Shown here: positions 49,770 through 61,085 of the stretch, one piece after another
Position numbering within the stretch: position 1 is the stretch's first letter
Layout: every line of letters begins with the position of its first letter
Source of the DNA: Opisthocomus hoazin
Taxonomy: Eukaryota > Chordata > Aves > Opisthocomiformes > Opisthocomidae
NCBI RefSeq assembly: GCF_030867145.1
Contig: NC_134414.1
Coordinates: forward strand, 79,660,504-79,724,503
Direction of reading: 5' to 3'
Length of the DNA: 64,000 nucleotides
Translations under genes and position numbers: made by a program
The notes under the pieces: model-generated
What the model saw: the letters and a program-made list of their open reading frames with translations, nothing else
Database searches by the model: none
Told to the model about the DNA's origin: nothing

Positions 49770-50682
49770 GAGCCTATTTATTAGTGAGCTGCAACTAACA
49801 TTAGTAAGAACCTGTCACATCACAGTTTGACAAGTGAGGCTTCTTATTAATAATCTCAGTTTATATTGAACTTATGTATTTTTCTGAAGGAACTAGCACT
49901 GAAAAATGAAAACACTGGATTTTATTTGTTGAAATACTAGAATCAGAGGTTTAGCTTTCCTTTTTATTTAAAAAATGGAGGGTTAGTATTTGAAGAAAGA
50001 TTCAGGGTTACTAAATAAGGGGTGCTTAAAATGGGCTGCTGTTTGCACACGTTATACACCCCTCACCTTGTTTCATAAGTATAAAACATCAAGGATTCTA
50101 CAGATCTTCCTTAGTTGTCTTGAGATGGTATAACTTCTGAAGTTTTACTGTTAAATTAAATGTTATCAAATGTTTCTCTATTACTTGTTTTCTTTAGAGA
50201 TCAATCTTTGTAATAACTCTTTGGTGCTACTGAATATGGGCTTAAGTGCTGCAGAATTTTAGTGTGTACCATGTTAGGCACCAATGATGTCAACAATTGT
50301 TATTACTAGTGCCCAAGTGTTTCAGACAGCAGTGTTGAAATGTTATGGATTAAGAAATCTTTTCTAAAAGCTGCAAATAAGGAGGTTTTTTATTGGGTGG
50401 GTTTTTGTTGTTGTGGTGTCCCCCCCTAACAGTTGCTGTACAGAGTGGAAAATATTACACAAAAGGGGTATCCTTTTTCAATTGTGGAACTTTCTCTCTT
50501 TTTTTTACTCTTTTTTTTTTTTTTTTTTTTTTCCCTGGAATGTGAAAAATAGTTCTAATGGGATATGGGAAAAAGGTGGATGGCCGCAAACATACAGTGT
50601 CAGGTTTGGTTGCTTCAATCCTATTGCAATATAGTTACTACAGATTACATAAAAATGGTTTATTTTATTAGCTTCCAAATAA

Positions 50683-50690
50683 TGTATATA
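50683..50690 (+). promoter_or_regulatory. Second Pumilio-type element
   Basis: TGTATATA matches UGUANAUA, about 160 nt before the distal poly(A) signal. Confidence 0.4.
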
Positions 50691-50841
50691 TAGATTTGTT
50701 AATGGCTTACAAGTCAAGCTTACTCTCTTTGCTTTTTAAGAAATAGTTATAGGCATGTTGTATTTGCCTTGTGTAAATTATAAAAGGCTATTTATTAAGT
50801 TTTCTGATAACTAATCTATTTATTAACCTGTATCGTTTTAA

Positions 50842-50847
50842 AATAAA
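50842..50847 (+). terminator. NIPA1: Distal poly(A) signal of NIPA1
   Basis: AATAAA followed within 40 nt by a GT-containing stretch (CATGTTTCGTGACTCC), consistent with cleavage near 50860. The sequence changes to a more GC-rich spacer just after. Confidence 0.6.
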
Positions 50848-50862
50848 TGATTTATTTCTAGC

Positions 50863-52013
50863 TCAACGCATGTTTCGTGACTCCTCTCTATCATGGGGGG
50901 CGGGAGGGAGGACAGGATCAGTTTCCCACACATCTAACTGCTATACAGCCTAGTCCCAATTCACAAGCCCAAACAGTTCCCATTACCCTTTCATAAAATG
51001 CCAGCCTTGCTTTTACCAAGTAGCAGACTTTCATGCATGCAGACCAGTTGCCATATGAAGGGCTCAGTCATCACGTAGCGCTGGATGCCAGCGAGCTGTA
51101 GCCTTGATGTCTTCATTGTACTGAAGTTTGCTCACAGGTGAAATGAATGCTTCTCTGGCAGAAATGTTTGTTGGGGCCTCAGTCACTTCAAACTCTGTCT
51201 GGAAGGTTATCACGTGCTCTGTTCATGCGTTGCTGTAGATTGCCTGCTGGCTAGAGCTTTCAAGAAATGCTACTCCACAGCTGGGTGTGCATCGGGTGGT
51301 GACAGCTGTAAGGAAGGCTGTGCCACCAGTCCAATTTACTGGCACAAGAGCTTCCTACAGAAGGAATCACCTGGAAGATGACAGTGGCTGCCCATCTAAT
51401 CCTTCATCTGAAATTCCTAGCTCCCCATGTCAGGTACTGGCAAATACATGATTTTCAGGCATGGCTGGGGGCGAAGGGGGGCAGTGGGGGTTTTTTTATA
51501 ACTGTGGGATTTATTATTAAGAACCATTTCAGTCTTTGTGCTTGTGTTTTAGGGGATGCATCAGTATTACTACTGGTCAAAAGTAAAAGTTAATTGTTAA
51601 ACAAGGAAATAAGCTCCTCTCCAATATAAAATGTTGCATGCAGAGGAAAAGATTGGCATGGAGGTCACTGCAATTTTATTTTTAAAGTTGGTGATGATAT
51701 TAGTGCAATGTACAAAGATAGACTGGAAAACTAGAGAGGCTTTCCTTTCTACATGCAGCATCTCTGATTTTTAAATAAATAGGATAAGGAGAATGGATCC
51801 TGAGAACACGTTTTTAGCAGGAAAATTCAACACTCTGTTCTTTTCTTGTGCATCTCTGGAGTTAGGCCTCTAAGGCAGCATTGTGGTAAAGGCAAATATG
51901 CCATTTACACCACCATTATCATCGAAAGTCTGGGAAGTGACCTGTCCTGAGCATATGCATCTCACCCACACAGTTCATACGGGAAAAGTGTTAAAGACCA
52001 AAACCTGATACCG
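50863..52013. other. Spacer between NIPA1 and NIPA2, nothing identified
   Basis: No exon or repeat recognised before the CR1 fragment. Confidence 0.5.
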
Positions 52014-52404
52014 CCAGAAGAACTGGGATTGTTTAGCTTGGAGGAGAGGAGGCTGAGGGGAGACCTTATCACTCTCTACAACTACCTGAAAGGAGGTTGT
52101 AGTGAGGCAGGTGTTGGTCTCTTCTCCCAAGTAACTAGTGATAGGACAAGAGGCAATGGCCTCAAGTTGGATCAGGGGAGGTTTAGATTGGATATTAGGA
52201 GAAATTTCTTTACTGAAAGAGTGGTCAGGCATTGGACCAGGCTGCCCAGGGAGGTGGTGGAGTCACCATCCCTGGAGGTGGTCAAAAAAGGTGCAGATGT
52301 GGCACTTCACGACATGGTTTAGCAGGCATGGTGGTGTGTTGGGCGGATGGTTGGACTTGATGATCGTAGAGGTCTTTTCCAACCTAATGATTCTGTGATT
52401 CTAG
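52014..52404 (+). mobile_element. CR1 LINE 3' fragment
   Basis: A 5'-truncated CR1, sense on the plus strand. It starts AGAACTGGGATTGTTTAGC and encodes the ORF2 tail: [36 protein letters not shown] and [13 protein letters not shown]. The frame is open to a TAG at about 52320. The 3' end GGACTTGATGATCGTAGAGG and then TGATTCTGTGATTCTAG is typical. Confidence 0.95.
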
Positions 52405-54064
52405 GGGAAAAAAAAAAGTCCCCTTGATTTTTCTGAGGTTTGTTCTCTCCATAGCCTTGCAAAAGCACCTGCGCTAGCCGGCCTCTCTTGTGAAAGCCAC
52501 TGAGTGCAAAGACGGCTTACGCCACCGAGCTGTCCCACAGGAACAGGTTAGGTTAGGCAGGTTACCACTGTTGCGGTATTTGGAGTTCCCTTCAGATACT
52601 CAGCAAATACCATGCTGTTGTAAATTATTCAGAGATGCTTTGAGTATTCTCTGTTACTGAGCACAACCCCTGGCTTTGAAGTGAAGATTTAATGGTTTGT
52701 GCCGAATTGAGAGGACTTTAAACAATTCATACTTTGTGCGAACAGATGACAGCGTGTAAGCGGAATTAGCAGTTGAAGAAACACGAGGAAGATGATTAAC
52801 AGGTAATGACTGAAGTCCCACAATGGAGTCTGTAATGCTTAGAGGAGTCCAGTTAATATTTTTAGGCGTTGATTCCCTTCATTGTCGTTTTGGGTTGGTT
52901 GAGAGGTGGTTTTGAATGGGATGAGAGTAGAAGGGGAGGAGAGTTGAAGAAGACCAAATTCAGTTGCTTCAGATATTGCCACATTCACTCAGGTATGTGT
53001 ATGTTTCCAAAATTTGGCATGATCACAGGCACATTAATTTCTTTCGCTCCTTTGGACTGTCTTAGACACCAGTACTTCCACGCTCCCATTCATACTGTAC
53101 TGTTTTAGGTGTTACAGCTGCTATTTTTTTTAAATCCCTTTGAGGAATCCTTTTCACCAGCTGTTGAACTTTTTCAGAGACTTCACAGTTTTGGTACCTT
53201 GTAAAACACAAAAAAAGCCAGCCTCCTACTGTGTAATTACATAGGTAATAACTGCATAATGTGTAGTGGTGTGTGCATATATACGCACACACGTGTGTGA
53301 ACTACTTCACAAGTGCGAAATTGATGTCATGAACACCAGACTAGTTTTAAATTGGGGAATGGAATGGTGCCTTAGGTGATAAAATAGGCCTAAAATTTAT
53401 CCATTTGCTCTGCGTGGCCTAGAGGTTGTAGGGATGACGTGGCAGAGTGCGGGACCGTGTTGGTTCAGCCGATGAGGAAGCACGCAGCGGGTAACGGGAG
53501 GAGGAGGAGTAGCTGTGTTACAGGTTTCCTGCGAGGGGAAACCAAGATGGCCGCACCGATTTCATTTCCAAGCTTAGCACAAATGAAGCAGCAGCTCGTG
53601 CGGGCTGTGCTAACACCAGCACAAACCCTGGGAAAGGAAGGGCAGCGAGGGAGGAACTGTTGCTGGTAAGGTGACGTGACAGAACAGCCCCGTCCTATCT
53701 GAAAACGGAGTCATGCCTTCCCCATGGAGCTGTCGACGTGCTCTGGCCATGTCAGTTATCTGGGCCTGGGGTCACAAGGCAGCTTCGTAAAAGCCTGATT
53801 AGATAATTTCAGAGAAGCTGGAGAGCCCTCTGTGCCCGAAGCTTGGTATGGCTGTGTTAACACAGTCTTCACTGTAAGCTGAGGAGAAGGACATGTCCCA
53901 CAGCACGCACCAACCACACTGCGTGCGAGACTGAGGCGTTTCTGGCTGTGAAGCGTGCAGCAGGAGCGGGGGACCTGAATTAAATGATTACTGGCCCAGG
54001 CTCTCGGCCCAGCTCTGTGAAATGTCTCTTCCCCTCACTGGACACAGTTTGTAAGCGTTTCTTC
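52405..54064. other. Upstream flank of NIPA2
   Basis: No gene supported. A small GC-richer patch at 53430-53670 holds TGACGTGG (53435) and a YY1-like CAAGATGGCCGC (53543). Confidence 0.45.
53435..53554 (+). promoter_or_regulatory. CRE-like and YY1-like motif pair
   Basis: TGACGTGG at 53435-53442 (ATF/XBP1-type) and CAAGATGGCCGC at 53543-53554 (YY1 core ATGG in the usual promoter context). They lie about 0.6 kb before the NIPA2 CpG island and may mark an upstream promoter or enhancer. Motif match only. Confidence 0.3.
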
Positions 54065-54990
54065 TCCGTGACAGCGAAACCAGCAGGTGACTGCGGCGGC
54101 CGCGCCTCAGAGAAGAGGCGGGAAGGGACGAGGCTGACGCTGCGCGAGGCGGGGCCTTTCCCGCCGGGTCAGGGCGGGCCGCCAGGGGGCGCCACGGCGA
54201 GGCAGCTGCCGGCCCCTACCGGCGGCGTCCAGGCCCGCGCGCCCCACGGGTAAGGGAGCGGGAGGGGCTACTTGAGGCGGCACATGACCCGAGGTGGGCG
54301 GGGCGCCCGGCCCCGCCGCTGCCTCTCTCTGGGCCGGGCCTCGCCCCGCCCCTTCCGGCGGGCGCTGCCGGAATCGGCGGGGAGGGGGCGGTTGGGCCGG
54401 GGACGCCGCGCGCAGCCGCTTCGCGCCGTCGTTCCTCGCTGCGCCCCGCTGCCGGTTCCCCTGCCCCCCACCCTCCCATGGCGGTGGAGCGCGCGGGCAC
54501 CGGCCCCTCCCACCGCCCGCTCCGGCCTCCCCCCTCTCCTCATCTTTGTCCGCGCGCAGCGGCGGGCGCGGGGCCCGTCCCGGCGGGGGTGTGAGGGGCG
54601 CGGGCCGCAGGTGAGTGGAAAGGGGCGGCGGGGCCCGGCCGGCCGCGGGCGGGCTGAGGGGCTGCGGCGGGCCCCTCGGAGGGCGCGGGTGTTGCGGGGC
54701 GGGACGGGACGCGGCCGGCATGCCCGCCCGGCCGGTGCCGCCTGGGGAGCGCCGGTGCCGGGGTGCCTCCCGCCCCCGAGCCGCGCAGGGCCCGCGGCGC
54801 TCGGCGCGGCGGGTGAGGAGCGAGCAGGCCGGGGCGGGGCGGGCCGTGCCGCCTGCCGGGCGGGGGGGCGGCGGTGGCGCGGCCGTGGCGGCTCCCGGCG
54901 TTGGAGCCGGCGGGGAGCTTCGCCCTGCCGGTTCCTCCGCGGTGGGAAGCTTGCTGCGGTTGGAGGCCGAGACTGGGGGAAATGCATGGG
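54065..54990 (+). promoter_or_regulatory. NIPA2: CpG island, probable NIPA2 promoter and first exon
   Basis: Dense CpG and GC boxes (GTGGGCGGGGCG near 54294, CGCCCCGCCCC near 54346, GGGGCGGGGCGGG near 54833). It is the only CpG island between NIPA1 and the first NIPA2 coding exon. Long frames on both strands here are a by-product of GC content. Confidence 0.75.
54400..54610 (+). other. NIPA2: Candidate non-coding first exon of NIPA2 (3' edge at 54610)
   Basis: CAG|GTGAGT at 54608-54616 is a near-perfect donor inside the CpG island, on the right strand to splice to the non-coding exon at 63293. The 5' edge is arbitrary because no transcription start can be read. Mammalian NIPA2 also has non-coding 5' exons. 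Confidence 0.45.
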
Positions 54991-55458
54991 GGTGTTTGTG
55001 GGGGTTCTGTAGCTGCGGTCGGTGTGCGCGGTCTGCCCGAGCTCCGGAGCTGTGGCGTTTGCTGGTGGGGTGCGCTGGTTGCTGATCAGGGAGCTAAACC
55101 GGTTTGCCTTCGGTTTGGTTCGGGGCTGAGGGTTGCGCGGCTCCGTTCCTCCAGCTCAGCTTCGGCAGAACTTCAGAGCCCTGGCAGTGCTGTAGTTCGA
55201 GGTGGGAAAAAGTAATTTTAGCTTTGCGTCGCAGTTCAGGATGATGCTTTGTGTTTATTCCCATCCTGTGAAGATAGGGGCTGGGTCTCTTTAGTCCCTG
55301 ATTTTTCTTCCGATCTTTTTCTACCAGTCGACTTTGTCCGTTTTCCAGCAATATCTTTAACGTTATTTTTAATTAAAACTTAATAAACCTAGGTCATCAT
55401 AGCTCTTTCTGAATGATTTTGGTATGCCTCATTGTATACACTTAGGGCTTTTTCCTCT

Positions 55459-55544
55459 GTGGAAGATGTCCCTGCTCATGGCAGGGGGGTTGGAACTACA
55501 TGATGTTTAAGGTCCCTTCCAACCCAAACCATTCTATGATTCTA
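55459..55544 (+). mobile_element. CR1 3' tail
   Basis: GTCCCTGCTCATGGCAGG, then TTGGAACTACATGAT and CCCTTCCAACCCAAACCATT, then CTATGATTCTA. This is the extreme 3' UTR of a CR1 copy with a typical terminus. Confidence 0.85.
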
Positions 55545-56779
55545 AGTTTGTTGGCAGGAAATTACTGCATAAGTTTTCATCAGTATCACGTATTCAGTAT
55601 GCTGTTACACCAGTTCTGCTTTTGTTGAAGTTACTAACTCTCAGAATAAAATCCTGGCAAATAGAAGGCAGGTTATAACAGATTTTCAGTCATGTCGAAG
55701 GAATAACAGTGGCTGCTGTCTAGATTCAACTTAAACTTACTGAGTTACCTCAAGTTTGAAACTGCCATCTTCAATACTGAAGGTAGAACTTCCTTGAAGC
55801 TGTGCTGGTGACTCATCCTGCTGGGAGGGGAGCTAGTGTACTAGGTGGAGCAAAGATGAAGCAAGTCATCTACTCTTATCTTGAGTCTATTTTGATAGTC
55901 TTCTAGGAAACACAGTCAGTACAGTATCAGCTATAAAGCACTGTCTGTAGTTTGCGTTCAGTTAATGAATAGCACTCTGTTTTAGTGGAGAAACTTTTCA
56001 GTTTTGTGTGAAAATTATTTAATTGAAGGTCATTCTTCTTATAGAAGAGAATAACCACAAAAGCAAACACAAAGAAAAAGATGTACAGAAATTTTCAGTG
56101 TGGCATTTTTCTTGTTTTGTCCCGGTTTCTTAAAATGGAATGGTTATTGCTGTATCAAAATCTGCTATAAAGGATGAGTGTCCACAGAGTTTAACTAAAA
56201 CTTTCAAAACGGGCAACTTTAGAACTGAAAGTGAGATTAACTTGAAATGGTGGACATAATTCTTTTAGCTAAATTCTTAAAATTCCAATTAATATTCTTT
56301 TTAAGTTACGTTTTAGAAATCCAACATTGAAATATTTAAGAAATGAATGCCTCTGTATTTTTGGAATAAAATTGGTATGTATAATGAGCCTTTGAAAGGC
56401 TTGTCACTGAACATTGGCATTTTTGTTGTTAGGGAGTGTTTCTGTTTCCTGTGGTTCTATGCCTGTGGAAAAAAAGGAGGGAACACATAATCGTCAATGT
56501 GATGCGTAATAGTCAATGTGTATTCGTTAAAAGCAACTTGTTGATTCAACCGCTTTTTCTTCCATGAAACGCTTTATGGCTAGGAGGGCATTAAATAGGT
56601 GCTCTATTTCAGTGTTGGAAACATAAAACTTCTCATGGAACTCTTGTAAATAAGCAGAATTGAAAATAAAATACCACAGAACAGATCAGAAGATGCCGAA
56701 TGGCTGTACCTGGAGTAACCGTTACTAACGTCTTGTGAAAACTGCCCTTTGTTTAAAGATCCTTCCGTGTGAGTCATGT

Positions 56780-57260
56780 CTGAATCTTGTGCTGTTTAAT
56801 ATTAGTGATCTGGCTGAAAGGACAAAGAAATAAATAATGGGATTGAACAGGAAAGGGTTGCCACTGTGTAAACTCGGATGAATGTTTTCAGAAACGTTTC
56901 TGAAAAAAGAGATGCTTTCTGTAGGAGTAAGTGAAAGTTATTACACCCAGGCGGGAATAATTTGCTATAGAAATACACTTTAGAGAACAGTAGTTCTGTA
57001 GACAAGAGTTTAGATGTTGTAGAGAAGTTGAAGAGTCAACAGTAGATGACTACCCAGGAAGGGCTAAGAAAACCTCCCATTTTGGATTGTATGAAAAGAA
57101 GTATAGTCTTCCACTGTATTGTGGAAGTAATAGTAATGGGGATAAAACAGCATACGCAGCTTCGGGAATTGCACTTTGTTAAGGAAAAAAAGAAAGTGGA
57201 CTACTGGGAAAGGACCCAAGGGGTGGCACAGCAGGAGGAGCCAAGCACCGAACTTGCAGA
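56780..57260 (+). mobile_element. Very old CR1-clade LINE remnant
   Basis: In broken frames on the plus strand: NLVLFNISDLAER near 56785 (family [13 protein letters not shown]), ILDCMKRSIV near 57079 with EVIV after it (family [20 protein letters not shown]), and KEKKKVDYWERTQG near 57184 (family YKKDVExLERVQRR). The order matches CR1 ORF2 but indels and stops are frequent. The 189-codon frame on the opposite strand here is a by-product. Confidence 0.55.
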
Positions 57261-58939
57261 GTAATGTTAACGTATGGGTGAAAAGATAAAGGGAGTTCTG
57301 TCTTTTCCAAGTCCAGAGTGGACAAACGTTATGGGCTTTGGCAGTCAAAGTGAAGATGTAGATGCAGATCATTAGACAGTGAGAGTTCTTAACAGCATCA
57401 AAGCATGGCTTCAGTGTTTGGGAAGTTTGCTTCGTAACTGTTTCCTGGGACAAGCTTGACTGAATTATCTGTGATGAGGAGTAGCAGTGAATGATGCTGT
57501 ACATGGCAAAGCGTTGAAGTAAGTGGCCTGTTAAGGTCGTTTTCGGCTTAGTAACGTCATCCTGTTCACAGTTAAGATCTTCAGTTTTAGATCTTCTTAA
57601 ATTGTGAATTCTAGTATTTAAATATTTGAGCATATACTTAGATTACTTGTAGGAGAAAGACTGTCTACTGAACTACTGAGGGCTGGTGGTCAAGTAGGCA
57701 AAGATGGAACAATCCAACATGTTTACTGTTACCAACTGTAGTTACTGCTTCCATACAACGTACAGCTTATGGAAGTGATACTAATTTTCTTTGGCTGGTA
57801 ACTCCCTCATGCTTACTTATGCTTATCTGCTTTTAAATGTAAAATATTATCTCATGACACCACTTTCAGTGTTTCTCAATATTGAGGGAGCTTACTTGTT
57901 TCAATAAATATATAACATCTTTTGAGCGCTGTGTGCACACTGGTTTTGGGAGCAAGGAGGCAAAGAAGTGTTTCCTTGTGGTTTAGACTAGAGAGCCCGT
58001 ATCTTGTCAGCGTTTGTGATACTTCTTGGTTACATCTTAAAAATAAGCAAACTAACTTTGTGGCTAATCTGGACTTGCTTATGTCCTGCAGTTTTTTTCA
58101 GAAAGCTTTTTCTCTGTTTCTCCCTGCCTGCTAACCCTCAAGCTCAGTATACATTCCCTGCGTCGTCTGTCGTTGCACTGTTGCACACTGAGAGTTGTGA
58201 CTCATGGTACTGGAAGATCCGCAGGCGATTCATAAATGGGTGGTTCTTTGAGGCTTGTAAACATTGTAGTTTCTGTGGATAGGAAAGTCCCATCCCTTCA
58301 CTACATCTCTGAAATCAGAGCAGCAAACTAGTATTCCTCCATGAAACTGCTAGTCATGGATGGATGAAATATTTCTGTGTCAAAATTAGCTGTCAGCTTG
58401 ATTAAAGCACCTTTGCAGAACTACACCAAATGCAACTAAAACCACTGCCAGCTTTAACTCCTACGTTATCTGGCCTCTGTCCTGTTTATAACTTAGGAGT
58501 GACCCTGGCTGCTGGAGTGGGACAGCTTTGACATGTCCCAAAGCTGAAATATGAGAGGAGTATTTATTCCAGAAACTGCTCATTTCATGACATTTTGTTT
58601 TCTTACTTCCAAGATAATAGTTTTTCTTGATCGTATTTATGAGGACACATTAGTTCCTCTTCTTTTACTAAGTCTTAGGGTTAGAATTAAACTATCGATT
58701 TTCTGAGGTGTAAACCTTCCTGCGCAGCTATATGTGTCGGCTCTACCATGCACACTACATCTGTGCTGCATGCAAAGTGAACCAAACCTCTTCAGAGAGA
58801 AGCTGGGTTCACCATGTCTGTGCGACAGACAAGGTCAGCAAGTGTAGACATCTGTATAAACCTCAGATGGAAGTATGGCAGTCCAGCCCAAGCAGAAATT
58901 GGACTGGCCATGTCTATGAGGACAAATAAAATAAAACCA

Positions 58940-61085
58940 CCACCACGGACTTTCAGAGGGCAGACTTTGGCCTGTTCAGGACGCTGGTTGAGAGGGTCCC
59001 CTGGGAGGGAGTGCTGAAGGGCAAAGGGGTCCAGGCAGCTGGACATTCTTCAAGGAGGAAGTCTTCAAGGCACAGGAGCAGGCTGTCCCCATGTGCCGCA
59101 AGACGAACCAGCGGGGAAGACGACCGGCCTGGCTGAACAGGGAGCTCTTTCTGGGACTCAGGAAAAAAAGGAGGGTCTACTGCCTATGGAAGAAAGGGCA
59201 GGTGACTCAAGGGGAGTACAGAGGTCTCGTTAGGTCATGCAGAGAGGAAAAGTCCAGCTAGAGCTCAGGCTGGCCACTGTTGTAAGGGACAACAAAAAAT
59301 GTTTTCATCGAGAACAAAGAGGGCCAAGGAGAGTCTCCATCCCTTATTGGATGCGAGGGGGAATATTGCCACCAAGAATGAGGAAAAGGCTGAGGTAGTT
59401 AATGCCTTCTTTGCCTCAGTCTTTAGTACTCAGACTAGTTATTCCCAGGATATTCAGCCCCCAGTGCTGGAAGATAGGGAAGGAGAGCAGAATAAACCTC
59501 CTATAATCCAGGAGGAAGCAGTTAATGACCTGCTATGCCACCTGGACACTCACAAGCCCATGGGGCTGGATGGGATCCACCCAAGAATGCTGAGGGAACT
59601 GGCAGAGGAGCTGGCCAAGCCACTCTCCATCATCTATCAGCAGTCCTGACTAACAGGGGAGGTCCTGGATGACTGGAGGATCGCCAGTGTGACGTCCGTC
59701 TACCAGAAGGGCCAGAGGGAGGATCCAGGGAACTACAGGCATGGCAGCCTGACCTCGGTGCCGGGGAGGGTTATGGAGTGGTTCATCATGAGCGCTCTCA
59801 CCAGGCATGTGAAGGACAACCAGGGAATCACCCCCAGCCAGCATGGGTTTATGAAAGGCAGGTCCTGCTTGACCAATCTGATCTCCTTCTATGACCAGGT
59901 GACCCGCCTAGTGGTCGAGGGAAAGGCTATGGATGTCATCTACCTGGACTTTAGTAAGGCCTTTGACACTGTTCCCCACAGCATCCTCCTGGAGAAACTG
60001 GCTGCCCATGGTCTGGATGGGTGTACTCTTTGCTGAATGAAGAACTGGCTGAATGGCCGAGCCCAGAGAGTGGTGGTGAATGGAGTTAAATCCAGCTGGA
60101 GGCCGGTCATGAGTGGTGTCCCCCAGGGCTCAGTTTTGGGACCGGTCTTGTTTAACATCTTTATCAATGATCTGGATGAGGGGATTGAGTGCTCCCTCAG
60201 TAAGTTTGCAGATGACACCAAGCTGGGTGAGAGTGTCGATCTGCTTGAGGGTAGGAAGGCTCTGCAGAGGGATCTGGACAGGCTGGATCGATGGGCCGAG
60301 GCCAGCTGTGTGAGGTTCAACAAGGCCAAGTGCCGGGTCCTGTACCTGGGTCACAACAACCCCATGCAATGCTACAGGCTTGGGGAGGAGTGGCTGGAAG
60401 GCTGCCCAGTGGAAAAGGACCTTGGGGTGTTGGTCGACAGCCGGCTGAACATGAGCCAGCAGTGTGCCCAGGTGGCCAAGAAGGCCAATGGCATCCTGGC
60501 TTGTGTCAGGAACAGTGTGGCCAGCAGGAGCAGGGAGGTGATCGTGCCCCTGTACTCAGCACTGGTGAGGCTGCACCTTGAGTACTGAGTTCAGTTTTGG
60601 GCCCCTGACTACGAGAAGGACATTGAGGTGCTGGAGTGTGTCCAGAGAAGGGCAACGAGGCTGGTGAGGGTCTGGAGAACAAGTCTTACGAGGAGCGGCT
60701 GAGGGAGCTGGGGCTGTTCAGTCTGCAGTAGAGGAGGCTGAGGGGGGACCTTATTCCTCCCTACACCTACCTGAAAGGAGGTTGTAGTGAGGCAGGTGTT
60801 GGTCTCTTCTCCCAAGTAACTAGTGATAGGATGAGAGGCAATGGCCTCAAGTTGCGCCAGGGGAGGCAGAGATTGGATATTAGGAAAAATTTCTTTACTG
60901 AAAGAGTGGTCAGACATTGGAACAGGCTGCCCAGGGAGGTGGTGGAGTCACCATCCCTGGAGGTGTTCAAAAAGTGTGTAGATGTGGCACTTTGGGCTAT
61001 GGTTTAGTAGGTAAGGTGGTGTATTGGGCGGATGGTTGGACTTGATGATCTTAGAGGTCTTTTCCGACCTACGATTCTATGATTA
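58940..61085 (+). mobile_element. CR1 LINE, long 5'-truncated copy
   Basis: About 2.1 kb, sense in NIPA2 intron 1. It starts in the ORF2 linker (DFQRADFGLFRTLVERVPWE, about 58948), continues through QEQAVPMCRKTNQRGRRPAW and the reverse-transcriptase domain, and ends GGACTTGATGATCTTAGAGG, then CGATTCTATGATTA. Closely similar to the copy at 9.1-11.0 kb and about 200 bp longer at the 5' side. Confidence 0.95.
59299..60588 (+). pseudogene. CR1 ORF2 reverse transcriptase, three nonsense codons
   Basis: One reading frame runs from LHPLLDARGNIATKNEEKAE through the KGQREDPGNYRHGSL region, [27 protein letters not shown] and FADDTKLGE to the [12 protein letters not shown] segment. It is broken by stops at 59647-59649 and 60034-60036 (both where Trp TGG is expected) and at 60586-60588 (where Cys is expected). 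A one-base deletion near 60660, shared with the 9-11 kb copy, shifts the frame afterwards. Non-functional. Confidence 0.9.

Larger units (their letters stand above)
46074..50862 (+). other. NIPA1: Probable NIPA1 3' UTR (about 4.8 kb)
   Basis: AT-rich sequence without coding potential from the stop codon to AATAAA at 50842. Human NIPA1 has a similarly long 3' UTR, which is the main reason for the call. It carries many ATTTA elements (for example 48554, 48950, 49777, 50787, 50820), two Pumilio-type sites, a T22 run at 50511-50532 and an early alternative AATAAA at 46264. The end is inferred; a shorter transcript is possible. Confidence 0.55.

Noticed and set aside
54107-55085. Frames of 100-246 codons on both strands in the NIPA2 CpG island
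   Set aside because: Arg/Gly/Pro-rich by-products of GC content, mutually overlapping, with no recognisable domain.
57064-57633. 189-codon minus-strand frame
   Set aside because: Lies opposite an old CR1 remnant; no family resemblance and AT-rich composition.
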